Assembly: GCF_900142735.1 (NCBI RefSeq)
Contig: NZ_FRBY01000005.1
Location: 310,001-374,000 of the forward strand
Source of the DNA: Flavobacterium saccharophilum
GTDB lineage: Bacteria > Bacteroidota > Bacteroidia > Flavobacteriales > Flavobacteriaceae
Length of the DNA stretch: 64,000 nt
Direction of reading: 5' to 3'
Shown: one piece after another, positions 26,082 through 35,356 of the stretch
Position numbering within the stretch: position 1 is the stretch's first letter
How the letters are laid out: every line of letters starts with the position of its first letter
Program-made: the position numbers and the translations under genes
Notes under the pieces: generated by a model
Databases searched by the model: none
What the model saw: the letters and a program-made list of their open reading frames with translations, nothing else
What the model was told of the DNA's origin: nothing

Positions 26082-27161
26082 ATGCATTTAAACAAAATTT
26101 CTTTATTCAATTATAAAAATTTCTCTGAAGTCAGTTTCGATTTTGACCTCAAGATCAATTGTTTTGTCGGCAAAAACGGAATTGGTAAGACTAATGTGCT
26201 CGATGCAATCTATCATTTAGCCTATGGAAAAAGCTATTTTAATCCGTTAGCAGTTCAAAACATTAAACACGGAGAAGAGTTCTTTGTAATTGATGCTGAA
26301 ATAGTAAAAAATGACAGAACAGAACAAATTGTCTGCAGTTTAAAAAAGGGACAGAAGAAGGTTTTAAAAAGAAACGGCAAAGCTTACGATAAATTTTCAG
26401 ATCATATTGGGTTTATTCCGCTAGTAATTATTTCTCCGGCAGATCGCGATTTAATTGTGGAAGGAAGCGAAACACGACGCAAATTTATGGACAGTGTAAT
26501 TTCGCAATTAGATTCAACTTACCTTCATCAGCTTATTCAATATCAAAAAGTAATTGTACAGCGAAATGCCCTTTTGAAATATTTTGCACTCAATCATACT
26601 TTTGACAATGATACCTTATCTATATATAATGAGCAGCTAAATAGTTTTGGACAATCTATTTTCGAAAAGCGAAAAGATTTCCTGGAACAATTTATACCTA
26701 TATTTAATGTACATCATCAGGCCATTACAGGATCTGAAGAAACTGTACAATTGGTTTATGAAAGTCATTTATATGAAAAAGACTTATTGACGTTATTACA
26801 AGAAAATATCAATAAAGACCGAGCGCTTCATTACACAAGTGTCGGAATTCATAAAGACGATTTGTCTTTTGAAATTGATTCTTATCCTATAAAAAAATTC
26901 GGATCTCAAGGGCAGCAGAAATCTTTTTTGATTGCTTTGAAATTGGCTCAATTTGAATTTCTAAAGAAACAAAGCGGGGTAAAACCACTTTTACTTTTTG
27001 ATGATATTTTTGACAAACTGGACGAAACCCGGGTTTCAAAAATCATCGAAATGGTAAACAGTGAAACTTTCGGGCAGCTTTTTATTTCAGACACACATCC
27101 GGAGCGTACCGAAGCAATTGTAAAATCGACGCATCAGAGTTATAAGATATTCAATTTATAA
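26082..27161 (+). CDS. recF: DNA replication/repair protein RecF
   Basis: The 359-residue SMC-like ATPase loads RecA at gaps together with RecO and RecR. Walker A is VGKNGIGKTNVLDAIYHLA, the ABC signature is SQGQQKSFLIALKLAQF, and Walker B is PLLLFDDIFDKLD. The C-terminal FISDTHPERTEAI is typical. It is divergent from the TPR gene. Length is standard for the family. Confidence 0.96.
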   Translation: MHLNKISLFNYKNFSEVSFDFDLKINCFVGKNGIGKTNVLDAIYHLAYGKSYFNPLAVQNIKHGEEFFVIDAEIVKNDRTEQIVCSLKKGQKKVLKRNGKAYDKFSDHIGFIPLVIISPADRDLIVEGSETRRKFMDSVISQLDSTYLHQLIQYQKVIVQRNALLKYFALNHTFDNDTLSIYNEQLNSFGQSIFEKRKDFLEQFIPIFNVHHQAITGSEETVQLVYESHLYEKDLLTLLQENINKDRALHYTSVGIHKDDLSFEIDSYPIKKFGSQGQQKSFLIALKLAQFEFLKKQSGVKPLLLFDDIFDKLDETRVSKIIEMVNSETFGQLFISDTHPERTEAIVKSTHQSYKIFNL

Positions 27162-27167
27162 ATTTTG

Positions 27168-27190
27168 TTTCAGGTTTCAAGTTTCAAGTT
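27168..27190. repeat. Repeat, TTTCAGGTTTCAAG family, single arm
   Basis: GTTTCAGGTTTCAAG and a following TTTCAAGTTTC match the arms seen at 301, 43211 and 54790. The opposite arm is degenerate (TTTGAAACTGCAAG), so this copy looks decayed. Confidence 0.65.
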
Positions 27191-27310
27191 TCCAAGCATG
27201 ATGTTTGAAACTGCAAGCCTCATCCCTAAAATTGATTTTACCATTCTTTTATAAATTCAAAAATGAAAAATCATTACTTTAGCAATACCTTATTTTTAAA
27301 ATTCAACATC

Positions 27311-28009
27311 ATGAAATTCCCCAAAATTTTATTGCTTATAGTTTCAATTCTGCTATTTTCCTGCAACAACCAAAAAACAAAGCCTTTTGAATCGATTGCA
27401 CCGAAAGAATTTGCAGATAAAATCAAAACAACTGAAAACCCTCAAATTTTAGATGTTAGAACTCCCGAAGAATTTGGATCGGAACATATTGATAATGCTG
27501 TAAACATAAACTGGAACGGCGATGATTTTGCAGCTAAGGCCGAATCTTACGACAAATCAAAACCTATTTTTGTATATTGCTTAAGTGGAGGAAGAAGCAA
27601 AAAAGCAGCCGCAAAACTTCAGGAACTTGGTTTTACTACAATTTATGAATTAGATGGTGGCTTCTTAAACTGGAGCGAAGCTGGATTGTCTAATCCATCC
27701 ACAGCTCAGGTTGGCATGACAATGAATGATTTCAACGATTTATTAAATACCGACAAAAAAGTTTTAGTCGATTTTTATGCCGAATGGTGCGGGCCCTGCA
27801 AACAAATGGAACCCTATATTTTGAAAATGCAAAAAGAAATGGCTGACAAGGTTGTAATTGTCCGAATTGATGTGGATAAAAATAAAACTTTAGCAGAAAC
27901 AATGAATATCACTTCCCTCCCTACTATTTTGATTTACGAGAACAAGGCAGTTCAAAAGAAAATAATAGGCCTTACTTCTGAACAAAACTTAAAAGAACAA
28001 CTGCAATAA
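27311..28009 (+). CDS. Rhodanese-thioredoxin fusion lipoprotein
   Basis: I start the protein at the ATG at 27311 rather than 27263, because MKFPKILLLIVSILLFSC is a lipoprotein signal with Cys at position 18. The 232-residue form has a rhodanese domain with active Cys in VYCLSGGRSKKAA and a thioredoxin domain with WCGPC. TSLPTI supplies the cis-Pro of the thioredoxin. The product would be attached to the envelope and join sulfur transfer to disulfide exchange; the substrate is unknown. A DUF2461 gene follows after 10 bases. Confidence 0.88.
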   Translation: MKFPKILLLIVSILLFSCNNQKTKPFESIAPKEFADKIKTTENPQILDVRTPEEFGSEHIDNAVNINWNGDDFAAKAESYDKSKPIFVYCLSGGRSKKAAAKLQELGFTTIYELDGGFLNWSEAGLSNPSTAQVGMTMNDFNDLLNTDKKVLVDFYAEWCGPCKQMEPYILKMQKEMADKVVIVRIDVDKNKTLAETMNITSLPTILIYENKAVQKKIIGLTSEQNLKEQLQ

Positions 28010-28019
28010 AAACCCGAAT

Positions 28020-28697
28020 ATGCTAACGAAAGAATCATTGCAATTTTTAGACGATTTAAAAAAGAACAACAATAGAGATTGGTTTCAGGACAATAAAAAA
28101 CGATACGAGATTTTCAAAAAAGATTATCATCAATTGGTGAGTGATTTTCTGGATGCAATGAAACCGCTCGATCCTTCTTTGGAATTATTAGAGGTAAAAA
28201 ACTGTACTTTCCGAATCAATCGTGACATTCGATTCTCTAAAGATAAATCACCTTATAAAGCACATTTAGGCGTTTGGATGTCGTCCGGGGCTAAAGGAGC
28301 CAATCGATCAGGATATTATGTCCACATAGAAAAAGGCGCCAGTTTTATTGCCGGCGGATTTTATTCGCCTGAAGCTGCAGATTTGAAAAAAGTCCGTAAA
28401 GAAATTGCTTTTTTTCATGATGATTTAGAAGCTATTTTGGCTGATAAAAACTTCAAAAAGGAATTTGGAAGTTTAGATATAAACGAAACTAATTCACTTA
28501 AAAGCATGCCGCGTGGTTACGAAAAAGACCATCCAGCCATTGCCTTTTTAAAATTGAAAAGCTTCACCGCAACTCAAAAATATGATATTAGCGAAGTGAC
28601 TCAAAAAGATTTCGTTTCCAAAATGAGCAAGAAATTAATCGCATTGAAACCATTAAACGAGTTCATCAATCGTGCTTTAGAAACAGATGAATTTTAA
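28020..28697 (+). CDS. DUF2461 domain-containing protein
   Basis: The 225-residue protein is a full-length DUF2461 (TIGR02453) member. It has FLDDLKKNNNRDWFQDNKKRYE at the N-terminus, FRINRDIRFSKDKSPYKAHLG in the middle and SGYYVHIEKGASFIAGGFY. Function of the family is unknown. It is probably co-transcribed with the rhodanese-thioredoxin gene 10 bases upstream and is followed by a 25-bp inverted repeat. Confidence 0.92.
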   Translation: MLTKESLQFLDDLKKNNNRDWFQDNKKRYEIFKKDYHQLVSDFLDAMKPLDPSLELLEVKNCTFRINRDIRFSKDKSPYKAHLGVWMSSGAKGANRSGYYVHIEKGASFIAGGFYSPEAADLKKVRKEIAFFHDDLEAILADKNFKKEFGSLDINETNSLKSMPRGYEKDHPAIAFLKLKSFTATQKYDISEVTQKDFVSKMSKKLIALKPLNEFINRALETDEF

Positions 28698-28711
28698 CCA
28701 ATCCCTACCTA

Positions 28712-28769
28712 TTTTCCGCCACGAATTCACGAATTAGCTTAAAATAATTCGTGAATTCGTGGCGGAAAA
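28712..28769. repeat. Inverted repeat, CGCCACGAATTC family
   Basis: Arms at 28712-28736 and 28745-28769 are perfect 25-base reverse complements with an 8-base loop. The related copy at 45198-45281 shares the core TTCGCCACGAATTC. The stem could end the DUF2461 transcript. Confidence 0.88.
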
Positions 28770-28807
28770 ATATAAATAGCTTCACAAATAGTTACTAAGT
28801 TTACCGA

Positions 28808-29869
28808 ATGAAAAAAAGGAAAATACTTTTTCTGGGAGAATCGTATCGTGCCGATGCTATTACGTGGATGAAAGGGTTGAAAGAATTTGGCGATTTTGAA
28901 ATTTGTACCTGGGAACTTCAAACTCCAAACAATTCAAAACTAAATCGAATCAAACGTATTTTAGAATACGCCTTCTCTCCTATTTCTATTCGAAAAACAA
29001 TCCGACGCGAAAAACCGGACATGATTATTGCAGAGAGAACCACCAGTTACGGTTTTCTTGCTGCCATTTCTGGAATGCATCCAATTGCCATTGCTCAACA
29101 AGGCCGAACTGATTTATGGCCGGAAGGTTCTGTTTTATTACCACTTAAAAAAATCATTCAGAAACACGCTTTCAAAAAAGCCGATTTGATTCATGCCTGG
29201 GGTCCTGTAATGACGATTTCAATGAAAGCGATTGGCGTTGACATGAGCAAAGTCTTGGTGATCCCAAAAGGAATTGATTTAGCCCTTTTTACTCCTTCTA
29301 TTAATAATTCAACCAAAATTGAGGCGATTGTAACACGTTCTTTACAACCAGAATATCGTCATGATTCTATTTTGAAAGCTTTTGCTATTTTACATCAAAA
29401 AGGAATAGATTTCACATTGACCATTGTTGGAGATGGAACAAGATTGCAATTCTTAAAAAATTTAGCAATAACATTACAAATCCAAAACAAAGTAATTTTT
29501 AAAGGCAGAATTCCGAATACAGAACTACCTAAATTATTACAACAATCGAATATTTACATCAGCATGCCCATTACCGAAGGCGTTTCGGCATCTTTGTTTG
29601 AAGCAATGGCCTGCAGTTGTTATCCGGTAGTATCAGATATTCCCGGAAATCAAAGTTGGATTAAACATCGCGAGAATGGACAATTGATTACAATTGACGA
29701 TAATGAACAACTAGCAGATGAATTAATCTGGTCTTTTGAAAATAGTGAATCCCGAAATAATGCCATTTTAGAGAATCGAAAGTTTGTCGAAGAAAATGCA
29801 AATTATGATATTAATATGAAGATTATTGCGGATAAATATCATGAGTTATTGAATGCACTTAAAACTTAA
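28808..29869 (+). CDS. Glycosyltransferase, GT4-like
   Basis: The 353-residue protein has the GT-B layout of group 1 transferases. VIPKGIDLALF introduces the C-terminal domain, IVGDGTRLQFL and VIFKGRIPNTELPKLLQQSNIYISMP follow, and TEGVSASLFEAMACSCYPVVSD is the nucleotide-sugar binding E(x7)E region. No membrane segment is seen. It probably adds a sugar to a surface glycan, but donor and acceptor cannot be told. Its stop codon lies inside the first arm of an inverted repeat. Confidence 0.9.
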   Translation: MKKRKILFLGESYRADAITWMKGLKEFGDFEICTWELQTPNNSKLNRIKRILEYAFSPISIRKTIRREKPDMIIAERTTSYGFLAAISGMHPIAIAQQGRTDLWPEGSVLLPLKKIIQKHAFKKADLIHAWGPVMTISMKAIGVDMSKVLVIPKGIDLALFTPSINNSTKIEAIVTRSLQPEYRHDSILKAFAILHQKGIDFTLTIVGDGTRLQFLKNLAITLQIQNKVIFKGRIPNTELPKLLQQSNIYISMPITEGVSASLFEAMACSCYPVVSDIPGNQSWIKHRENGQLITIDDNEQLADELIWSFENSESRNNAILENRKFVEENANYDINMKIIADKYHELLNALKT

Positions 29870-29949
29870 CCGCAATGAACGCAAAGAATTAAGTCATGAA
29901 CGCTAAGCTTTGCTAACCTTGCGTAATTCTTTGCGTTCATTGCGGTTAA
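29866..29949. repeat. Inverted repeat, AACCGCAATGAACGCAAAG family
   Basis: Perfect 26-base arms (29866-29891 and 29924-29949) start within the stop codon of the glycosyltransferase gene. It is related to the repeat at 18636-18770. It may terminate transcription. Confidence 0.88.
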
Positions 29950-30032
29950 ATCAGCACAGAGTTAATCGTAACTTTTATTCTATCTCAACGACATACTCTA
30001 AAAGGAATTATTTAATTTAATCTAAAACAGAG

Positions 30033-31133
30033 ATGAATAATAGAAGAAATTGGCTGAAACAAATAAGTTTAGGTACTATCGCATTAGGATTATATAACGT
30101 TGAAGCATTTGGAAAACCTTTTGAAGAACCTATTTTACCTCACTTAGACAATTCTCCTATAACACTTCGGTCAAATGAAAATCCGTATGGCCCATCTCCG
30201 CTAGCTCGTGCTGCAATGGCAAAAAGTATTAATAACAGCAATCGATATGGTTGGGATCTTTCGGCAGAATTAATCACCCAGATTGCCAAAAAGAATACAG
30301 TTTCAGACAATAATATTCTGTTAGGAGCTGGTTCAACAGAAATTTTAGATTTAGTACTTCAATTTACTGCATTAAAAAGAGGTAATTTCATTATGGCCGA
30401 AACCACTTTCGACTACTGGACAGCTCCTTTTGAAAAACTAGGACTTAAGAAAATTACTGTTCCTTTAACTAAAGACAAAAAGCACGACTTATCAGCTATG
30501 CTGAAAGCTATCGATTCAGATACCAAAATGATTTACATCTGCAATCCTAACAATCCAACGGGAACAATATGTAGCAGGCAAGAATTAGAATCTTTTGTAA
30601 AAGAAGCAACAAAAAAAGCCATTGTATTTGTTGATGAGGCTTATATCGATTTTACAAAAGAACAATCCTTAAGCAATCTAGTAAGCGAGAATAAAAATTT
30701 GATTATCACTAAAACTTTTTCAAAAATGTACGGTTTGGCCGGCGCCCGAGTTGGGTATGCCATTGCAAATGCTACTACTATTGAAGAACTTGATACTATC
30801 AGATCATCACAGAATATGGCAATTAGTGTTGTCTCAACAGCTGCAGCCATAGCCTCTTTAAATGATGAAAAATTCATTCAACAAGTATATACATCCAATG
30901 AAGAAGTAAAAAAATATACGATAGAGCAGCTTACTCTACTTAACTTAAACTGCATTCCGTCCTATTCCAATTTTATTTATTTCTCTTTAGACAATTATAA
31001 AAAAGATTACTTCAAACAATTGAAAGAACATAATATAGAAGGAACAAAAATTTATGAAGAAAACGGAAAATGGACGAGAATTACGATAGGAACTATGAAA
31101 GAAATGCAACGGTTTATTGCCGCTTTAAAATAA
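30033..31133 (+). CDS. HisC-like PLP aminotransferase with Tat-type signal
   Basis: The 366-residue protein is a fold-type I aminotransferase similar to histidinol-phosphate aminotransferase. It has RSNENPYGPSPLA, ICNPNNPTGTI, FVDEAYIDF and the PLP Lys in TKTFSKMYGLAGARVGY. Unlike cytoplasmic HisC it begins MNNRRNWLKQISLGTIALGL, with twin arginines and a hydrophobic stretch like a Tat signal peptide, so it may fold with PLP and then be exported. No his genes are nearby. Substrate is unknown; aromatic amino acids or amino sugars are possible. Confidence 0.85.
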   Translation: MNNRRNWLKQISLGTIALGLYNVEAFGKPFEEPILPHLDNSPITLRSNENPYGPSPLARAAMAKSINNSNRYGWDLSAELITQIAKKNTVSDNNILLGAGSTEILDLVLQFTALKRGNFIMAETTFDYWTAPFEKLGLKKITVPLTKDKKHDLSAMLKAIDSDTKMIYICNPNNPTGTICSRQELESFVKEATKKAIVFVDEAYIDFTKEQSLSNLVSENKNLIITKTFSKMYGLAGARVGYAIANATTIEELDTIRSSQNMAISVVSTAAAIASLNDEKFIQQVYTSNEEVKKYTIEQLTLLNLNCIPSYSNFIYFSLDNYKKDYFKQLKEHNIEGTKIYEENGKWTRITIGTMKEMQRFIAALK

Positions 31134-31299
31134 AAAACACGCTAAAAAAGGCTAAAGAAAAATACTGTAATAGGCAAGTTATTTTTTAACAAAACTCTAA
31201 TCTGTTATTTTTCAGAAATGGAGTTCAAATAAATTATAATCCTTACTTTTGAGCTCAGAATTATCCTGAAGCTTCGGGATCAAAAAAAGCCTTTTATTT

Positions 31300-32313
31300 A
31301 TGGAAATCCAATCCAATTTTTCTTTAAAAAACTACAATACTTTTGGTATTGAAGCCAAAGCCAAACAATTTGTTGCAGTACATTCGGTTGCTGAATTGAA
31401 AACAATTTTAGAAGCCCACAAAAACGAGAAAAAATTTATTTTAGGCGGAGGAAGCAATATGCTTTTAACTAAAGATGTTGACGCCCTGGTAATTCATATC
31501 GATTTAAAAGGTAAAGAAATCATTAAAGAAGATGACGATTATGTCTGGGTTGAAAGTCAGGCTGGTGAAACCTGGCACGATTTCGTATTGTGGACAATTG
31601 ACAATAATTTTGGTGGATTAGAAAACATGTCACTGATTCCTGGAAATGTTGGCACAACGCCAGTTCAAAATATTGGTGCTTACGGAACTGAAATAAAAGA
31701 CACTTTTGTTTCATGCGAAGCAATCAATATTGAATCACAGGAAATCAAGACCTTCAACAATACCGAATGTAATTTTGGATACCGTGAAAGCATCTTTAAA
31801 AACGAAGTTAAAGATCAATATATCATTACATCTGTAATTTACAAATTGACCAAACGCAATCATAAAATCAATACTTCATACGGAGATATTACCGCTGAAT
31901 TGGCTAAAAATAACGTGGCTTCTCCAACTTTAAAAGACGTAAGTAACGCTGTAATCGCCATTAGACAAAGCAAATTACCAGATCCGAAAGAATTGGGTAA
32001 TAGCGGAAGCTTCTTTAAAAATCCGATTTTACTAAAATCTGATTTCGAAAAGATCCATCAGAAATTTCCAGAAATGAAATATTACGAAGTTTCTGAAACT
32101 GAAGTTAAAGTACCGGCGGGTTGGTTAATTGAACAGGCCGGTTTTAAAGGAAAACGTTTTGGAGATGCAGGAGTTCATAAAAATCAGGCTTTGGTTTTAG
32201 TAAATTACGGAAATGCAACGGGTCAGGAAATATTAGCAGTTTCAAGAGATGTGCAAAAGACTGTTTTTGAAACTTTCGGAATTCATATTGAAGCTGAAGT
32301 TAATGTGATTTAA
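31300..32313 (+). CDS. murB: UDP-N-acetylenolpyruvoylglucosamine reductase
   Basis: The 337-residue flavoenzyme reduces UDP-GlcNAc enolpyruvate to UDP-MurNAc in peptidoglycan synthesis. Motifs are NTFGIEAKA, FILGGGSNMLL, IPGNVGTTPVQNIGAYG, GYRESIFK and the proton-donor Ser in LGNSGSFFKNP. A C-terminal Glu is in IEAEVNVI. The layout, with the Y-loop region, fits type I MurB. A TACTTTTG box (31244-31251) is a possible -7 element. Confidence 0.96.
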   Translation: MEIQSNFSLKNYNTFGIEAKAKQFVAVHSVAELKTILEAHKNEKKFILGGGSNMLLTKDVDALVIHIDLKGKEIIKEDDDYVWVESQAGETWHDFVLWTIDNNFGGLENMSLIPGNVGTTPVQNIGAYGTEIKDTFVSCEAINIESQEIKTFNNTECNFGYRESIFKNEVKDQYIITSVIYKLTKRNHKINTSYGDITAELAKNNVASPTLKDVSNAVIAIRQSKLPDPKELGNSGSFFKNPILLKSDFEKIHQKFPEMKYYEVSETEVKVPAGWLIEQAGFKGKRFGDAGVHKNQALVLVNYGNATGQEILAVSRDVQKTVFETFGIHIEAEVNVI

Positions 32314-32387
32314 ACATTTTACTTCCACCAGGACGAAGTAATTATAGACAATTCATTATAAAGAACATCAACTTTTCTTTTTTCTAA

Positions 32388-32846
32388 ATGACAGAAAATA
32401 TTTCCATAACAATTGCAAATCCAACTGATGAAAAAGTCCTGCCAATTATCGAAGAATTGTCAGCAAATCTTTATCTTCGTTTTGGAAGTGATGGAAGAAA
32501 TTCTTTTACCGATTGGGAAAACAATAATTCAAAGTATGTTTTTGCTATTGCCGAAATTGACAATGAAATTGTAGGATGTGGAGCGATCAGACCAATTTCT
32601 GAAACTATTGGAGAGGTAAAACGAATGTATTCTAAATATCCAGGTAAGAAAATTGGACAAACCATTTTAGCCTTTTTAGAAAACAAAGCTAAAACCACTG
32701 GCTATTCGGATTTGATTTTAGAAACACGAGTGAAAAATCAGGAAGCTACGCATTTTTACATTAAACAAGATTATAAAGTAATTCCGAATTATGGAAAATA
32801 TAGGGATCGACCGGAAGCCATTTGTTTTGGAAAATCTTTAAAATAA
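32388..32846 (+). CDS. GNAT family N-acetyltransferase
   Basis: The 152-residue protein shows the acetyl-CoA binding region in VKRMYSKYPGKKIGQTILAFLE. Here the usual R/QxxGxG/A reads YPGKKIGQ, slightly degenerate. The strand IVGCGAIRPIS and the C-terminal THFYIKQDYKVIPNYG are typical. The acyl acceptor cannot be predicted. It is 9 bases upstream of the PaiB-like gene and likely co-transcribed with it. Confidence 0.88.
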   Translation: MTENISITIANPTDEKVLPIIEELSANLYLRFGSDGRNSFTDWENNNSKYVFAIAEIDNEIVGCGAIRPISETIGEVKRMYSKYPGKKIGQTILAFLENKAKTTGYSDLILETRVKNQEATHFYIKQDYKVIPNYGKYRDRPEAICFGKSLK

Positions 32847-32855
32847 AAACATAAA

Positions 32856-33470
32856 ATGTATACACCTGAAATATACAAAGACGAAGATCCTGAATCAATC
32901 AGAACTTTTTTGAAAGAAAACAGTTTTGGAATCCTCATTAATCAGACTAACGGAAAATTATGTGCTACTCATATTCCGATAGAACTTGAAGTAAATGCTG
33001 ATGGAAAAGAGATACTGCAAGGACATATTTCGAAACTAAATCCACAAGCACAAGGTTTTACTGAAAACGATCAGGTTTTAGCCATTTTTACAGGCCCACA
33101 TAGTTATATTTCTTCTTCCTGGTATGATCATGAAAATGTACCAACATGGAATTATATAGCCGTACATGTTTATGGAAGAATCAAAATTGTCGATGAAACA
33201 GCTACAATAGAACAACTAAAAAAACTAGTTGACAAGTACGAAGCTAATTCAGAGAATCCTGTTCGTGTCGAGAATTTATCAGCAAAAACAATGCGTGAAG
33301 CGAGAGGTATATTTGGCTTTGAAATAGAAATCGATGAGATCCAGGCCACCAAAAAACTTTCTCAAAATCGTGATGATCATAATTATAAAAATATAATATC
33401 GGAATTAGAAAAAACCGAAAACCCTCAGGCTATTGCTGTTGCAAAAGAAATGTCGAAATGCAGAAAGTAA
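32856..33470 (+). CDS. PaiB-like FMN-binding protein
   Basis: The 204-residue protein matches the PaiB family (FMN-binding split barrel). It has MYTPEIYKDEDPESIRTFL at the N-terminus, ATHIPIEL, GHISKLNPQ, and IFTGPHSYISSSWYDHENVPTWNYIAVHVYG. In Bacillus PaiB is linked to repression of sporulation and protease genes, and PaiA is a GNAT enzyme. The GNAT gene just upstream here recalls that paiA-paiB pair. The regulatory role is uncertain in this phylum. Confidence 0.9.
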   Translation: MYTPEIYKDEDPESIRTFLKENSFGILINQTNGKLCATHIPIELEVNADGKEILQGHISKLNPQAQGFTENDQVLAIFTGPHSYISSSWYDHENVPTWNYIAVHVYGRIKIVDETATIEQLKKLVDKYEANSENPVRVENLSAKTMREARGIFGFEIEIDEIQATKKLSQNRDDHNYKNIISELEKTENPQAIAVAKEMSKCRK

Positions 33471-33484
33471 ATTGGATTTAACCA

Positions 33485-33514
33485 TTGAAAATTACGAATT
33501 CATAAGTACATTTG
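33485..33514 (+). promoter_or_regulatory. Promoter of the GT2 - sigma factor operon
   Basis: TTG (33485-33487) and TACATTTG (33507-33514) are 19 bases apart, a full match to the Bacteroidota consensus. The GT2 start codon is at 33554. Confidence 0.65.
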
Positions 33515-33553
33515 CACGCGCAAGATTCAGAAATTAAAAGACATTAAAATCAG

Positions 33554-34660
33554 ATGCTTATAACTTTATTTTACTTCTTTATTGCTATTGTTTTTATTCA
33601 AATTTTCTACTACTTAGGAATTTTTGGAAAGTTTGCTTTCAGTAAACCACAAGAAATTACACAAAAAAAACTTCCTGTTTCTGTAATTGTCTGTGCTAAA
33701 AATGAAGAAGAAAATGTAAAAAAGTTCATTCCGTTATTAGCAGAACAAGATTACCCTGATTTTGAAATTGTATTAATTGACGATGCATCAAGCGACGAAA
33801 CCTTAGAAGTTTTTGAAGAATTTGAAAGCCTATATCCAAATATTCGTCTGGTAAAAGTGCAAAATAATGAAGCTTTCTGGGGAAATAAAAAATACGCCTT
33901 AACTTTAGGAATCAAAGCTTCTAAAAAAGAATACCTTTTATTTACTGATGCTGATTGTTATCCAACTTCAAAAGAATGGATAACATCAATGACCTCACAA
34001 TTTACCATGAATAAAACTATTGTTTTAGGATATGGCGGTTATGAAAAAATTGAGCGTTCTTTATTAAACAAAATTATCCGTTTTGAAACTGTTTTAACAG
34101 CTGTACAATATTTTTCATGGGCTAAAATTGGAGCTCCATATATGGGAGTTGGACGAAATTTAGCTTACAAAAAAGAAGAGTTTTTTAATGTTAACGGTTT
34201 TATAGACCATATTCAGGTTCGCTCTGGCGACGATGATTTATTTATTAATCAGGCTGCTAATAAAAGCAACACTACCATTTCGTACAATCCGGAAAGTTTT
34301 ACTTATTCGAAACCAAAAGAATCATATAAAGAATGGTTCACGCAAAAAAGAAGACATGTTTCTACTGCAGAATACTACAAGTTTTTTGACAAAATGCAGC
34401 TTGGACTTTTTTATACCACACAATTATTATTCTTTTTATTAGTTATTCTTTTGCTGGCTTTCCAGTTTCAATGGATCGCTGTATTGGCAATATTAGCCAC
34501 TCGCTACACAGTTGCGTGGACTGTAATGGGATTTTCTGCCGGAAAATTAAAAGAAAATGATCTTAAAATATGGTTTCCAATTGTAGAGATAGTGCTTATA
34601 TTCACACAAATTAATATCTTTATAACTAATCTCTTTTCAAAACCTGTACATTGGAAATAA
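33554..34660 (+). CDS. Membrane glycosyltransferase family 2
   Basis: The 368-residue protein has an N-terminal membrane segment, a GT-A catalytic domain and two or three C-terminal spans. The catalytic domain includes VSVIVCAKNEEENV, VLIDDASSDET, LFTDADCYP (the DxD) and QKRRHVST (equivalent to Q/RxxRW). This resembles processive polysaccharide or lipid-linked sugar transferases. The product is not predictable. Its last 10 bases overlap the sigma-factor gene. Confidence 0.9.
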   Translation: MLITLFYFFIAIVFIQIFYYLGIFGKFAFSKPQEITQKKLPVSVIVCAKNEEENVKKFIPLLAEQDYPDFEIVLIDDASSDETLEVFEEFESLYPNIRLVKVQNNEAFWGNKKYALTLGIKASKKEYLLFTDADCYPTSKEWITSMTSQFTMNKTIVLGYGGYEKIERSLLNKIIRFETVLTAVQYFSWAKIGAPYMGVGRNLAYKKEEFFNVNGFIDHIQVRSGDDDLFINQAANKSNTTISYNPESFTYSKPKESYKEWFTQKRRHVSTAEYYKFFDKMQLGLFYTTQLLFFLLVILLLAFQFQWIAVLAILATRYTVAWTVMGFSAGKLKENDLKIWFPIVEIVLIFTQINIFITNLFSKPVHWK

Positions 34661-35202
34661 ATTCTAAAATAGAAAAAGCAAAAAAAGGCGATCAGGTTGC
34701 CTTTACTTTTTTATTAGATTTTTATTGGAATGAAGTGTACGGCTTTATGCTAAAACGTACTGAAAACGAAACCATTGCTGAAGATATTACAATCGAAACT
34801 TTCTCAAAAGCTTTCGACAAAATTGCTACTTACAACTCAGAGTTTCAATTTAACACCTGGTTAATTGCAATCGCAAAAAATGTCTATATTGATTTATTAC
34901 GCAAAAAGAAAACCAATCTTTTTATCGAAATTACCGACTCTGAAGATCAACAGGCATACAACATCGCCGATCCTACTCCATCTGCTGAAGATGCATTAAT
35001 TAAAGAGCAAAACTTATCCCGTTTGCTTTTATGCATCAAAGAATTAAAACCCCACTATCAGGAAGTTATTCAGTTACGTTATTTTCAGGAAATGACCTAT
35101 CAGGAAATTGCCCTTAAAATTGATGAGCCTTTAAGCAATGTAAAAGTAAAACTGCTTCGCGCTAAAAAATTATTAGCTGAAATCATTGAACGTAATAGAT
35201 AA
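34651..35202 (+). CDS. RNA polymerase sigma-70 family (ECF) factor
   Basis: The 183-residue protein has sigma region 2 (AEDITIETFSKAFDKIATY...FNTWLIAIAKNVYIDLLRKKK) and region 4 (LKPHYQEVIQLRYFQEMTYQEIALKI). The only usable start is a TTG at 34651, because an in-frame stop lies at 34627 and the next ATG is inside region 2. The 10-base overlap with the GT2 gene suggests coupled translation. No anti-sigma gene follows; the next gene encodes a TonB-like protein. Target promoters are unknown. Confidence 0.9.
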   Translation: MEINSKIEKAKKGDQVAFTFLLDFYWNEVYGFMLKRTENETIAEDITIETFSKAFDKIATYNSEFQFNTWLIAIAKNVYIDLLRKKKTNLFIEITDSEDQQAYNIADPTPSAEDALIKEQNLSRLLLCIKELKPHYQEVIQLRYFQEMTYQEIALKIDEPLSNVKVKLLRAKKLLAEIIERNR

Positions 35203-35356
35203 TTTATTATCTTTAGGTAAAGAATAAAGTATTATCTTATTTTTTCTTAAAACAATCAATTATTCACATACTAAAACAACAACACCTACATTGTTGCTAA
35301 AACCAAAAACCTTTCGCTTATGATTTAATGTTACTTAACCTTAAAATCCATTAATC

